Assembly: GCF_000026945.1 (NCBI RefSeq)
Contig: NC_012865.1
Coordinates: 124,001-188,000, forward strand
Origin: Candida dubliniensis CD36
Lineage: Eukaryota > Ascomycota > Pichiomycetes > Serinales > Debaryomycetaceae
Direction of reading: 5' to 3'
Length of the DNA: 64,000 nucleotides
Shown here: piece after piece, positions 19,267 through 30,250 of the stretch
Position numbering within the stretch: position 1 is the first letter of the stretch
Layout of the letters: each line of letters opens with the position of its first letter
The notes under the pieces: model-generated
The model's database searches: none
Seen by the model: the letters and a program-made list of their open reading frames with translations, nothing else
What the model was told of the DNA's origin: nothing
Position numbers and translations under genes: made by a program

Positions 19267-21219
19267 ATGTCAGGTTTAGAATTAGCAGTTGCAGCTGTAC
19301 TTGGTAGTCAATTGTTGGAAGCCAAATATTTGATTTCAGACGACCTTCTGTTGGCACTGAAAGTAGCTAGAAAGGCACTTCCATTTTTATGGCGATCATC
19401 AAGAGGTAGAGCTTCTTACTGGTATCCATTTGAAGAAGCTGCATTGAAATACAGTAATAATAGGGCGTTAGCGTTTCCAAGACCAAAAAAGAACCCACCA
19501 AAGCCCCAAGTTGACGAGAATGGATATAACATTTACGATGACCAATTCGACCTCGAAGAGTATACTTATAAAGAGTTGTACGATATGGTGTTGAGATATT
19601 CGTATATCTTGAAGAATGAGTATGGGGTCACATCCAACGATACCATTGGTGTTGCCTGTATGAATAAACCACTTTTCATTGTCATGTGGTTGGCATTGTG
19701 GAATATTGGTGCATTACCAGCATTTTTGAATTTCAATACCAAGGATAAACCTTTGGTTCATTGTCTTAAGATTGCCAACGTTAGTCAAGTTTTCGTTGAT
19801 CCCGACTGTGACAAACCAATTAGAGACACGGAATCTCAAATTTCAGAAGAATTACCAAACACAAAAATACATTACATTGATGAACTTGCCTTGTTTGATC
19901 GTTTGAGACTCAAATCCACTCCGAAATACAGGGCCAAAGATAGCACCAGAAGACCTCAAGATACCGATTCTTCTGCATGTGCTTTGATTTATACTTCCGG
20001 TACTACTGGTTTACCTAAAGCAGGGATAATGTCTTGGAGAAAGGCATTTATGGCTTCAGTCTTTTTTGGACACATTATGAAAATTAAAGAAGACTCGAGT
20101 GTGTTAACGGCAATGCCATTGTACCATTCCACTGCAGCAATGTTGGGGGTATGTCCAACTTTAATTGTGGGGGGATGTGTCACGGTTTCCCAAAAATTCT
20201 CGGCAACATCATTCTGGACTCAAGCAAGATTATGTGGAGCCACCCATATTCAATATGTTGGGGAAGTTTGTCGTTACTTGTTAAATTCAAAGCCCCATCC
20301 TGACCAAGATAGACATAATGTTCGAATTGCTTATGGTAATGGGTTGCGTCGTGACATTTGGTCTGAATTCAAATCTCGATTCCACATTGATGGAATTGGT
20401 GAATTCTATGCTGCCACTGAATCACCAATTGCTACTACCAACTTACAATATGGCGAGTATGGTGTTGGTGCTTGTCGTAAATATGGGTCCATCATTAATT
20501 TATTTTTGTCTACACAACAGAAATTAGCTAAAATGGATCCTGAAGATGAAAGCGAAATTTGGAGAGATCCCAAGACTGGGTTATGTACTGAAGCTGCCTA
20601 CAATGAACCTGGTGAATTGATGATGAGAATTTTAAATCCACAAGATATTGAAAAATCATTCCAAGGTTATTATGGTAATAAATCAGCAACGAATAGTAAA
20701 ATCCTTACTAATGTGTTTAGTAAAGGCGATGCTTGGTATAGAAGTGGAGATTTGTTGAAAATGGACGAAGACAAATTATTATATTTTGTTGATAGATTGG
20801 GTGATACATTCCGTTGGAAATCAGAAAACGTCTCGGCCACCGAAGTTGAAAACGAATTGATGGGATCCAAAACCCTTAAACAATCGGTTGTTGTTGGTGT
20901 GAAAGTTCCAAACCATGAAGGTAGAGCCTGTTTTGCTGTTTGTGAGCCAAAAGATGAGTTACAACATGAAGAAATTTTGAAACTGATACATGAACACGTA
21001 ACCAAGTCATTACCAACTTATGCACAGCCTGCGTTTATCAAACTAGGTACAATCGAAGCATCTCATAATCATAAAGTGCCAAAGAATCAATTTAAAAATC
21101 AAAAATTGCCTAAAGGTGAAGATGGTAAAGAAATGATTTACTGGTTGAATGGTGATAAATATACTGAGTTGACTGAAGATGACTGGTCCCTGATTTGTGC
21201 TGGTAGAGCTAAATTGTAA
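19267..21219 (+). CDS. FAT1: very-long-chain acyl-CoA synthetase / fatty acid transporter Fat1
   Basis: Fat1/FATP-family enzyme that activates long and very long fatty acids at ER, lipid droplet or peroxisome membranes. The product is 650 aa from the ATG at 19267 (a GTG one codon upstream is not a start). The AMP-binding P-loop YTSGTTGLPKAG is near residues 239-250, and the FATP/VLACS block YRSGDLLKMDE...VDRLGDTFRWKSENVSATEVE near 495-530 is intact. The extreme C-terminus is Ala-Lys-Leu, a possible peroxisomal PTS1. CTG codons at 19348-19350 and 19357-19359 (residues 28 and 31), read here as Ser, fall in the N-terminal membrane-type segment. It converges with PGK1 (227 bp). Confidence 0.95.
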   Translation: MSGLELAVAAVLGSQLLEAKYLISDDLLLALKVARKALPFLWRSSRGRASYWYPFEEAALKYSNNRALAFPRPKKNPPKPQVDENGYNIYDDQFDLEEYTYKELYDMVLRYSYILKNEYGVTSNDTIGVACMNKPLFIVMWLALWNIGALPAFLNFNTKDKPLVHCLKIANVSQVFVDPDCDKPIRDTESQISEELPNTKIHYIDELALFDRLRLKSTPKYRAKDSTRRPQDTDSSACALIYTSGTTGLPKAGIMSWRKAFMASVFFGHIMKIKEDSSVLTAMPLYHSTAAMLGVCPTLIVGGCVTVSQKFSATSFWTQARLCGATHIQYVGEVCRYLLNSKPHPDQDRHNVRIAYGNGLRRDIWSEFKSRFHIDGIGEFYAATESPIATTNLQYGEYGVGACRKYGSIINLFLSTQQKLAKMDPEDESEIWRDPKTGLCTEAAYNEPGELMMRILNPQDIEKSFQGYYGNKSATNSKILTNVFSKGDAWYRSGDLLKMDEDKLLYFVDRLGDTFRWKSENVSATEVENELMGSKTLKQSVVVGVKVPNHEGRACFAVCEPKDELQHEEILKLIHEHVTKSLPTYAQPAFIKLGTIEASHNHKVPKNQFKNQKLPKGEDGKEMIYWLNGDKYTELTEDDWSLICAGRAKL

Positions 21220-21446
21220 AATAGTTAGATAATAGATACTGATAAATACGTAAAAAAAAAAAAAAAAAAGAATAACATATTTATTTATTTGAAATTAAAA
21301 GATTTTAGAAAATGTCCTCAACGAATCAAAGATGTACTTAAGAAACACGTTCATACTAATGTTTTTCTCTTTTATTTTCAATTAATATTCAAGATACATA
21401 AACAACACTTATATATTATGTATAGTAAACTATATTATCAAATCAA

Positions 21447-22700
21447 TTAGTTTTTGTTGGAAAGAGCAACTACACCTGGCAAGTCTTTACCTTCCAATAA
21501 TTCCAATGAAGCACCACCACCAGTAGAAACGTGGGATAATTTTTCAACAACACCGTATTTCTTAGCAACAGTAGCAGTGTCACCACCACCAATGATAACA
21601 ATGTTACCACTTTCGGCAGATTTGACAGCAGCATCCAATAAGGATTTGGTACCATTGGCGAATTTTTCAAATTCGAAAACACCTGGTGGACCGTTCCAAA
21701 CAATGGTCTTGGCTTTAGCAACAGCTTGTTGGAACAATTGGACAGATTTTGGACCACAGTCCAAACCCATCCAGTTGTCTGGGATACCTTCAGCATCAGT
21801 GGCAGAAGAAGTGTTGGCATCTTTGTCGAATTTATCAGCAGTGACGAAATCAACTGGCAAGATCAATTCAACATTGTTCTTCTTGGCTTTTTCAACCAAG
21901 TGTTCGACGTTTTTAGCACCGGCTTCATCGAAAAGAGAATCACCAATTGGCATTTTGTTCAAGATTTTCTTGAAGGTGAAGGCCATACCACCACCAACAA
22001 TCAACATATCAACCTTGTCCAACAAGTTGTCAATCAATTGAATCTTGTCAGAAACTTTGGCACCACCCAAAATGGCCAAGAATGGTCTTTCTGGGTTTTC
22101 CAAAGCTTTAGCAAAGTATTCCAATTCTTTGGACATCAAGAAACCAGCAGCTCTTTGTGGAACTTCGAGACCAACCATGGAGGAGTGGGCTCTGTGAGCG
22201 GTACCAAAGGCATCGTTGATGTAGACATCAGCCAATGAAGTCAATTCTTGTCTGAATTTCTTGACAGCTTCTGGATCAGCCTTGACCTTCTTACCGTCTT
22301 TGTCTTTGGAAGAACCTTCTTCTTCAATGTGGTATCTCAAGTTTTCCAACAAGAAGATTTCACCATCCTTGGCGTTTTCAACAGCCTTGGTGACTTCTGG
22401 ACCAACACAATCGTTCAAGAAGGTGACTTTTTGACCCAACAATTTTTCCAATTCAGCAGCAACTGGAGCTAATGAGTATTTGTCGTTTCTTTGACCGTTT
22501 GGTCTACCTAAATGGGAAGCCAAGACAATGTATTTTGGTTTACGTTCTTCAACATATTTGATGGTTGGCAAAGCAGCAACAATTCTTTGGTTGTTGGTGA
22601 TGGTCTTACCATCCAATGGGACGTTGAAATCAACTCTGATAAAGACTCTCTTTCCAGTGACGTCTAAGTCTTTGACTGATAATTTGTTAGATAATGACAT
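21447..22700 (-). CDS. PGK1: 3-phosphoglycerate kinase
   Basis: Glycolytic enzyme transferring phosphate from 1,3-bisphosphoglycerate to ADP. At 417 aa it is full length. Seen are [10 protein letters not shown] near the start, the [10 protein letters not shown] substrate loop, GGAKVSDKI, the nucleotide-site [13 protein letters not shown] and the C-terminal [14 protein letters not shown]. The codon usage is strongly biased (GGT, TTG, AAG, CAA), typical of a very highly expressed gene, and this bias creates long antisense frames (21454-22041, 21726-22238) that are not genes. The 5' leader is A/G-rich (22740-22790 on the + strand). In Candida, Pgk1 is also found at the cell wall. Confidence 0.99.
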   Translation of the reverse strand: MSLSNKLSVKDLDVTGKRVFIRVDFNVPLDGKTITNNQRIVAALPTIKYVEERKPKYIVLASHLGRPNGQRNDKYSLAPVAAELEKLLGQKVTFLNDCVGPEVTKAVENAKDGEIFLLENLRYHIEEEGSSKDKDGKKVKADPEAVKKFRQELTSLADVYINDAFGTAHRAHSSMVGLEVPQRAAGFLMSKELEYFAKALENPERPFLAILGGAKVSDKIQLIDNLLDKVDMLIVGGGMAFTFKKILNKMPIGDSLFDEAGAKNVEHLVEKAKKNNVELILPVDFVTADKFDKDANTSSATDAEGIPDNWMGLDCGPKSVQLFQQAVAKAKTIVWNGPPGVFEFEKFANGTKSLLDAAVKSAESGNIVIIGGGDTATVAKKYGVVEKLSHVSTGGGASLELLEGKDLPGVVALSNKN

Positions 22701-23738
22701 TTTGATAGCTATTCTTCTGCAATTGAAAATCGCTTGATTGAAAAATCGAATAAGAAAAGAAAGAAAGAAAAAGAAGAAGAAAAAAAAAATCCAATTGAAT
22801 GAAATGAGGAGGGAAGTGAGTTGGAATTATAAGAGGATTTATATATTATTGTAGAACTGAACAAAAAATTCAAACAGGAGTCAGTAGACGCACAACAACA
22901 AGAAATAAAAAAAAAAAAAAAGACTATACGTAATAAACCCAGAAAAACTAAAAAGTTCTACACATTGTTTTAGGTCAAATTAATCAACCATAAGTCTAGA
23001 TCATATGACACCCAATCCAATTGCTTGGTACCCTACATCTTAACAATCTCAAAACTATAGTGTTTGCGTCACCTTTTTTTGTCGATGTCAAAGCGTCTCG
23101 TGTTTAAAATGATTTTTTTGGATTTGAGTGAAAAAAAAATCTCGATTGATTTATCCCGGGGAAGAACGCTCCATATTTCGCATGCCTCCTGACACACACA
23201 CATGTTTTTTTTCCATTTCATCAGGTGGTGCAGCAAGTAATAACCTATATTGTTGTATGTTGATTCCCAATTAACAAAATTCTCAACAGCTGTTGCATCT
23301 AAATTTTGATATCTAAAATTATTATAACCACTATTGTAGGTTTATAATTACTTGCTTTGCAAAATCCTTACATATATTCTTGGATACTGATGATCTGGTC
23401 AAGATCTCGTTCCGTTAACCCTTGACTTGTAGAAAGCCATTCCATAGATTGTTCTATATACAGGCTAATTCTAAATGTCATGAAAATGTCGGTAAAAATG
23501 TCGCTCTCATCTGGAACCTTCTCGAACTAAGCAAACATGAACTAAAAACTGTTGAAACTCCATCGAATCAGATAGAATTATTGCAAATAGTATAAACTGG
23601 TTTCATTGAAAAATTGAATATCAGAAGTTCCCCTCAACCCCCTGATTCATAACGTATAAATATATTCCTAGAAGAAGTTAATTGTTATCCCTTTTTTCTT
23701 CTCTCTCCCAGTACATCTAACAACTTCATACTACCACT
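22701..23738. promoter_or_regulatory. divergent PGK1/FES1 intergenic region
   Basis: About 1.04 kb. The first part next to PGK1 has A/G tracts; a TCATATGA palindrome lies at about 23002-23009 and a short CCCGGGG at 23157. I can see no gene. Glycolytic-gene promoters in this clade are controlled by Tye7 and Gal4, but I cannot confirm specific sites. Confidence 0.5.
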
Positions 23739-24593
23739 ATGGAAAAATTATTACATTGGACAATTGCACAACAATCCGGGGATAAAGCAGCTCTTGAGAA
23801 AATTGGAGAGCCTGATCAAAAGGCACTTAGTCAATTATTTGGCGGTCCAGATGAGGCCACATTAATGAAAGAAAGTATAAAAGTTGTTGAATCAACCGAT
23901 GTTTCTTTGGAAGATAAAGAAATTGCCTTGGAAAATTTCGAAATGTTGATTGAAAATTTGGATAATGCAAATAATATCGGGAATTTGAAATTATGGAATC
24001 CATTGATTAGTATTTTGACTAAACAAGATACCCCAATTGAATTGAAAGTACTTATTTGTGGAATCATTGGGACTGCTGTCCAAAACAATCCAAAGTCCCA
24101 AGAAGATTTTAATGAAACTGAAGGATTGAGTGAGTTGATAAAATTAGCACAGGATGATAAAAAATTTGAATTACAACTGAAGGCATTGTTTGCCATTTCT
24201 TCATTTGTCAGAAATTTCCAACCTGGTTATTCAAAGTTTGAAAAATTGCAAGGTTTAAAACTCATTAATTTTGACAACAAAAACAATAAATATCAATTAA
24301 GAATTTTATCATTAATATCATCGATTTTGAGCAATGGGTTAGATGAAGATTTGAAGGCACAATTCAAAAAAGAAAAATTACCACATTTTTTGGCCTCGGT
24401 GTTGAATGAGGATTCGAATACTAGTTTGGTTGACAAATCTTTAAACATTGTCTCCCAATTAAATCAATTAAAATACGATTTCAACTTAGAAGAGAAATAT
24501 GAAATAAATAGAGGAATCCAAGTGGTTGAAGGGTTAAGTGATAAACTCAATATCGATGACCTTAATAACGCTAAAAAAGCTACATCCTCTTAG
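23739..24593 (+). CDS. FES1: Hsp70 nucleotide exchange factor Fes1
   Basis: Cytosolic armadillo-type nucleotide exchange factor for Hsp70 (Ssa), the HspBP1 family. The 284-aa product begins MEKLLHWTIAQQSGDK, the conserved Fes1 opening, then has the SQLFGGPDEATLMKE segment and helical repeats (residues 45-200) with LKVLICGIIGTAVQNNPKSQ, the most conserved HspBP1 block. Length matches the yeast protein (290). It converges on MMS4 with 33 bp between stops. Confidence 0.95.
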   Translation: MEKLLHWTIAQQSGDKAALEKIGEPDQKALSQLFGGPDEATLMKESIKVVESTDVSLEDKEIALENFEMLIENLDNANNIGNLKLWNPLISILTKQDTPIELKVLICGIIGTAVQNNPKSQEDFNETEGLSELIKLAQDDKKFELQLKALFAISSFVRNFQPGYSKFEKLQGLKLINFDNKNNKYQLRILSLISSILSNGLDEDLKAQFKKEKLPHFLASVLNEDSNTSLVDKSLNIVSQLNQLKYDFNLEEKYEINRGIQVVEGLSDKLNIDDLNNAKKATSS

Positions 24594-24626
24594 ATTGTGT
24601 ATTTATTATTATAACTTGATATACTT

Positions 24627-26479
24627 TTAATTAATAACCATATCTGGATCATCAGCAGTGAAAAACTTGTTCATACTACTATCAACTGATGGTGGGACAA
24701 TATTTCTCCTCAAGTTATCCTTGCCCAAAGTCCCTTGAGATCGAAACTTGGTGTACATCAGGTGTAGAGACTGATGCAGTACATACAAAATATCTGCTTT
24801 GGCCTGAGTCATCAAATTGAATTGTTTCATTGACTGCAAAAATGTTGATTTGGTATCGGCTCCTGACTTAACAGTCCCAAGATTTGCCAATCCTTGATTT
24901 CTTTCAAATTTGTCATAAAGTGATTGGCTAATCATATATGTAAATGAATTTAGCCACATGATCGATTCTTGTTTTGCTCTGACCATAAAAATATTTGCCT
25001 TCAAGTCAATTTGGGCTCTGTTAACTAAATGTTCAACCTCTGATGAAGAAGGGTATTTAGACATTTCTGTGTCGTCTTTTCTTCGTCTTCTTTGCTCCTC
25101 AACATTTAAACCTTGAAGAACTTGATTTTTAAACAATCTCTGTTCATACGCTTTGATTTTGTTCAAAATTATATCGTACCCTTCAACCACAATAATCACA
25201 TTGTACTCATTTGGTGTCATTGACAATGCTTGTTGCTTTGCTGCTGACACATCAGCTTTCAAAGTGCTGCTTCGTAGTTTTTCAAAAAATACTGACGCAT
25301 GATAATACAATACAAATGTTTTCTCAAGAACCCGCCTTGGGTGACATGGTATAAATATATCCCTTTCTTTATCGTAAACTGCGTTTATATTTCGCTTCCA
25401 AAAAATCACTGGTAACGTATATGAAGCCTTGATAACACGCAGTTGGAAATCTTTAACCAAATCTTCCAACCTCGTATAAACCGACTCAGATATATGTAAT
25501 TCCATTTCTGCCAAAAGTTCTTCTTTTTTCCTTGTAGCTCTATTGACTTCTTTCAATTCCTTTGATGTGTACTGAAAATTATCAATACGTGGCAAATCTA
25601 TCACCTGATCAACAGTCTTGGAACGCTTTACAGGCTTTACAGCCTGTTGAGGTGGTTCTTGCACAGTTCTGGATCTTTTCGCAGGCTGGGCACTCAAAAC
25701 TGTTTCATGTGCAACTGGTTGGGACGTTGGTACAATTGGATCAAGTTCGTCATCATCATCATCATCGTCGTCACTCGAGAGCCATTTCACAAACGGTGGC
25801 ATCTTGAAACTACTAGAAACAGAGTTTGAAACTGACGAGGGCCCCAATCCAGTAGTTACTGGTTGAGAAACAGGCTTTGATAGTTTTAGTCTAGATCCAC
25901 CATTACGAATCGTTGTTACAACATTATCCATCAGAAATGAAAAACTGGAATCAATAATTGAGTCGTTCATGGTTCTTTCTGGTTGTTGGCTTGCAGAGTT
26001 TACAGGAGATGATGGTAGCTGTGTTGATCCCAGTATTTTTGAAGTTTCGTTTAATTTTTGCACTATGCTAGTTTCCTCTTCGTCGCTTTCTATAATAATC
26101 ACATCTGTAACTTGATCAGTTGAAGTGTATGTGGATTTGGAAACTGATCTCAGGTAGTTTGTGGATATGCTTGTGTGATTTGACTCTTGGTTGGGACTTG
26201 GCTGAAACTCTTTTGTTTGACTAGACTGGATCGATGTTAAAATAGGGGGATCTTCGTTACATGAATCACTAAGTCTATGTAGTAAAGAGTGTTAGTAAAT
26301 CAAACAATACGCGTCGTAAATATATTTTCATTAACAAAAATTCAAAACAAGGAAAGCACGTACAGTTCAATCACTTCCGGTTCATTGGTTGTTAATTTTA
26401 TAGGTTTTCTGGTGGTATTTAGATTTAAATGACTTTCATCGTCATCGTCACTCAATTCGATAATCTGTCTTGGTTCCAT
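24627..26479 (-). CDS. MMS4: Mms4/Eme1-type partner of Mus81 nuclease, two exons
   Basis: Non-catalytic subunit of the Mus81 structure-specific endonuclease, used in recombination and stalled-fork repair. Exon 1 is 26479-26364, exon 2 is 26274-24627; the 89-nt intron has donor GTACGT, branch TACTAAC (complement of 26291-26297) and acceptor ATAG. The protein is 587 aa. The N-terminal 270 residues are acidic and Ser-rich with ELSDDDDE and IIIESDEEE stretches, resembling SUMO-interaction or phosphorylation segments. The ERCC4-like part starts near residue 290 (ELHISESVYTRLEDLV) and ends with the recognisable SLYDKFERNQGLANLGTVKSG...KSTFLQSMKQF...TQAKA block. The unspliced frame lacks an ATG at its head (GTG at 26102), supporting the added exon. 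Confidence 0.87.
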
Positions 26480-26776
26480 ATTTTGGTTGCAAAGAGAGTT
26501 GTCAAAAAAATGACTCTATGTCAGTTGAAAAATGGAGAGTTGAATGAAAAAAAAAATTCAGAAACCCCGAATCAAATAAAGCGAGTGAGCGAGTAAATTG
26601 AAAAAAAAAAAAGAACAAAACGAAACTTCAAAGGGAACAGCAAAAAAATGTACACACACTCTTTGATTCTGTCAACACAAATTCACACCCTGTGAACTTA
26701 GGAACCCTTGTTGAATCAATTTATTAGAGAGCGTTGATCTTATCTTTGGGTATATAAGCAAACTTTAGAGAACATT

Positions 26777-29700
26777 ATGTCGTTAAGAAGATATTCTGGT
26801 AGTTCCCCTAGGATCAATGATTATGACCTGCGCACAGTTGACGAATCGCTTTATTCCTTGAAAGAAGTCTACAATACAATAAAATATGACTGGCCTCAAA
26901 TGCTTCGGGAAGACGCAAATCCAATAGAAATGGCAGTAGCGTTGTTAGATGATACTTCAGTTGGGTTAGCTCATCGATTGCAAGAATTCAACATGTTGAA
27001 AGAGAGTTCAGAACAAGCTTTACGTAGTGTGGTTAACGAGCATTATGATTTATTCAACAAAAGTATGGCATCATATAATACTTTACTAACTACAATGAAA
27101 ACTTCACAAGAGGACTCTTTGGAAATTAAGGATTTTTTGGAATACTCCAACAAAGAGGTGCACGATCGATCGGCAGTGTTGGGTGAATTATCGCTGGCTT
27201 CTGCCAAGTATTCGGAAATGATTGAAGTATTGGATGCAATGGCTGAAATGAACGAAATACCAGGGAAAATCGATCAATTGGTCATTGATAAGAAGATTCA
27301 TGAAGTGTATGATGTTATTTCCGAAGGATATACAACAGCAGAAAAGTATAATTTGTGGTCATTGCCAGCAATGAATGGGATAAAGACATATCTTGAAGAA
27401 CAATCCAATAAGCTATTTGATATGATTATTGATGAACTACAGAATGAGATTTATTTAAAATACAATAGAAACCCACAAGAAGGTGCCATTGCTTGGGACA
27501 ATATTATTCATTCTAGCAATCCACAATTGACATCCTTTGTGACTTTGTTAGATCTGAAGAATTTAGAACAATTTATTTTCAATTCAGCAAATTTGGATAT
27601 ATCAGAAGTGGTAGATTTTTTGACTTCTCCAGTGAAGAATTTTTTGGTCAATCAATTACCGGATCTTCATGCTCACAATAGTAAGAATGATGGAGTCATT
27701 GATTACAAAATCTTATTAGACTCTACTCTGAATCCAAACACCGAGTCATTTTATTATATTTATATGCTTTTACTTACAGCATCCAAACTTAACAGATTGA
27801 ACCAAGCAGTTGAGGTTTTACTTGACACCAATCAGCTGGAGTTGCATGGTCTAATCAACAGAACAATAGAGGCCGTTAAGCTGCGAAATGGACACGCATT
27901 ATCCAAGTTGTCTAAAATGCAACACCTTGACCATGGCTCTTTGTTTGATGTTATTGTACATGGTTCATTTAGTGATTCTGCTGTTGTTCTTTTACAGGAT
28001 TTGTTTGGATCTATCTTTATTAGGTGTTTGGCTACTTTCCAACGACATAAAGTGGTAACTCAAATAGTGACCTTATTGCAAGACGGAAAATCGCCATCGA
28101 CCCCAAAAATTGTTGCGGAAAGCACACCTACTTTTGATAGTCCTCAAACAGGGAAACCGGATACATTCCATGCTCGTAATTTGTTTACAATTTGGAATAC
28201 AATCCAAAAGGAATTGAAGTCATTAATGTTGAATTACATTTATGATGACCACAACTATAAATTGCACCCTTTGGCAGATACCACTGGCGCCACCAATCGT
28301 AATAAGATTTCAAGTGCTTTAGGGAAAAAGGAATTGTTTAAATTTGAGGATGTGACTTATAATCCTTCTAATCAAACATCGAAAGAAATACTTGATGTGT
28401 TAGCTGATGTGTTTCCTGGATATAGCATTTCAGATGACACTAAGAATGGATCTATTATAGAAACTGCTACCCCATATGTTAAGCATGAGTCTTTTAATGC
28501 AACTGTTGAAGTGTTAGTTCCCAAGAATTTGTTCAATATGAGAATTATCTTAGAGTTCTTTTTAATTTTTATTGATGGATCACAAAGGATTTTTTTCGAA
28601 TTTGAAGATGAGAGAACTAGAGGAGTTCATACCAGAAAATCATTTCATTTCTTTGAAGATTTCATGAAAATATCTTTTTTGTCGTATTTGCGTAACACAA
28701 TCGAGTTTAATTTTGGTGAACAAGTTGGTGGTGCCTACTCTATGAAAATTGAACAAGCAATGCCAGTGAATTCAGGATTGAAATTGGACTTGATTTCTTT
28801 GAGTCAAGATTCAAATTTTAAGATTCTTGGTAATGCAGTTAGTAATATTGAATCCAATTTGATCATTTATGAGAATGCTTATAACTTTAAAAAAATGTTT
28901 CTTGAATTGTGTTTGATATTAAACACTTCATTATCATATCGTGAGAATTTCTCCGGGGCAGTGTTGAAGACGTTAGAGAATTTTTCAAATGAGTACAACA
29001 AGTTGTATCAGGAGTTATTGTCTACTGGTGAAGGCACAAACATTGTGCGACCACCTCTGAGAATAAGTAAGTGGATGAAGATACCAGTATTAACTGAGAT
29101 CAGCGGTAAGATTCTTCAACGTGGGGTGCAGGGAGAAACTGCTATTGAATTAGAAGAACTAATTGAATCGGAATCTAAGGTGATTTTACATGATGAAACT
29201 GTTACACATCAAGAAGATTTGTTAGACCACGAGGCGTATGCCCAAATTGTTTATTTGTTATTAACTACGACATGGATACTTTCATGGTTACCTTTGGTTA
29301 AAAAGGAGTCCAACTATAGTATCTACGATGACGAGCAAAATAAGACTATCAAAGTTTCAACAGTGGACAAATTGCGATACAATTGGACATTTTTAGAAAA
29401 TGGAAGACAGGCAATCAACTTCACCCCGGATGGAACTGATATTGTGCAATACAATATTTATCTTGCTTTGAATTCAGAGAAGATTGGTGATTTCAATAAT
29501 GTTATTCATAACTTTGAATCGATCAGAGATAAGACTTTATTGGCCTTGAGATACGAATTGAGGTGTAAAGCAGTATACTTTGTCACTATGTCTTTTAAAC
29601 ATGTTGATTGGTGTCCTGTAACTGAGCCAGGTGATGCTGACCATTTTATTGTCAACTTGAATCAAGAAATCTTTGCCATGGATAATAAGTTATCTAAAAC

Positions 29701-30115
29701 TGTTAGTAACATTGAACGAGAAAGTATATTTCTTGGATTTTCTCAATTCCTTAATGATTTGATAATTACCAGATCCAAAGGTGTAAGAAAGATTAATAGC
29801 AACGGTATTAAGAGAATTTTATTGAACATTTCCACGGTGCAACAAATGTTAAGAAACTTATCTTCTAACCCAGAGACAATTGATTTCACCAAGGCATCAG
29901 AATATTTTGAATTGTTTACCATGAATGAATTCAATTTACTTAGATTCATCAAGAGCAAACGTGACAACTATACAAAGGAAGCCTACCATACTTTGGCCAG
30001 ATTGATTTATAGTGAGAAATTGGCTGATGGTAAAGGTTCACAGTTTAATAAAGGGAAGTATAATGATTTGATTAAGAAAATTGACGGAATATTTGAACAA
30101 AAAAGAGAAACATAA
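26777..30115 (+). CDS. SEC8: exocyst subunit Sec8
   Basis: Component of the octameric exocyst that tethers secretory vesicles to the plasma membrane at buds and hyphal tips. The 1112-aa product is close to yeast Sec8 (1065). The N-terminal region (DESLYSLKEVYNTIKYDWPQML, then ALLDDTSVGLAHRLQEFNMLK) and the first coiled coil (about residues 70-180) are typical; the rest is a long helical rod. A Ser/Thr-Pro-rich loop lies near 430-470. It sits behind a TATATAAG at about 26752-26759, near the start codon. It ends 135 bp from the convergent CTR1. Confidence 0.94.
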   Translation: MSLRRYSGSSPRINDYDLRTVDESLYSLKEVYNTIKYDWPQMLREDANPIEMAVALLDDTSVGLAHRLQEFNMLKESSEQALRSVVNEHYDLFNKSMASYNTLLTTMKTSQEDSLEIKDFLEYSNKEVHDRSAVLGELSLASAKYSEMIEVLDAMAEMNEIPGKIDQLVIDKKIHEVYDVISEGYTTAEKYNLWSLPAMNGIKTYLEEQSNKLFDMIIDELQNEIYLKYNRNPQEGAIAWDNIIHSSNPQLTSFVTLLDLKNLEQFIFNSANLDISEVVDFLTSPVKNFLVNQLPDLHAHNSKNDGVIDYKILLDSTLNPNTESFYYIYMLLLTASKLNRLNQAVEVLLDTNQLELHGLINRTIEAVKLRNGHALSKLSKMQHLDHGSLFDVIVHGSFSDSAVVLLQDLFGSIFIRCLATFQRHKVVTQIVTLLQDGKSPSTPKIVAESTPTFDSPQTGKPDTFHARNLFTIWNTIQKELKSLMLNYIYDDHNYKLHPLADTTGATNRNKISSALGKKELFKFEDVTYNPSNQTSKEILDVLADVFPGYSISDDTKNGSIIETATPYVKHESFNATVEVLVPKNLFNMRIILEFFLIFIDGSQRIFFEFEDERTRGVHTRKSFHFFEDFMKISFLSYLRNTIEFNFGEQVGGAYSMKIEQAMPVNSGLKLDLISLSQDSNFKILGNAVSNIESNLIIYENAYNFKKMFLELCLILNTSLSYRENFSGAVLKTLENFSNEYNKLYQELLSTGEGTNIVRPPLRISKWMKIPVLTEISGKILQRGVQGETAIELEELIESESKVILHDETVTHQEDLLDHEAYAQIVYLLLTTTWILSWLPLVKKESNYSIYDDEQNKTIKVSTVDKLRYNWTFLENGRQAINFTPDGTDIVQYNIYLALNSEKIGDFNNVIHNFESIRDKTLLALRYELRCKAVYFVTMSFKHVDWCPVTEPGDADHFIVNLNQEIFAMDNKLSKTVSNIERESIFLGFSQFLNDLIITRSKGVRKINSNGIKRILLNISTVQQMLRNLSSNPETIDFTKASEYFELFTMNEFNLLRFIKSKRDNYTKEAYHTLARLIYSEKLADGKGSQFNKGKYNDLIKKIDGIFEQKRET

Positions 30116-30250
30116 TTTTTGGAGGGCATATTGTTATATATATGTGTAGTATTAATTAAAAAATCATCATGAAAACTAAACTAGTAGAATTATAATTATA
30201 TGATTATTCTCTAAAAACAAAGCAACTTCTTTTTTATATGTACGTTTAAT

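Noticed and set aside
21454..22238. Long + strand ORFs (195 and 170 codons) opposite PGK1
   Set aside because: They are by-products of the extreme codon bias of PGK1 on the other strand; their translations are low-complexity and match no family.
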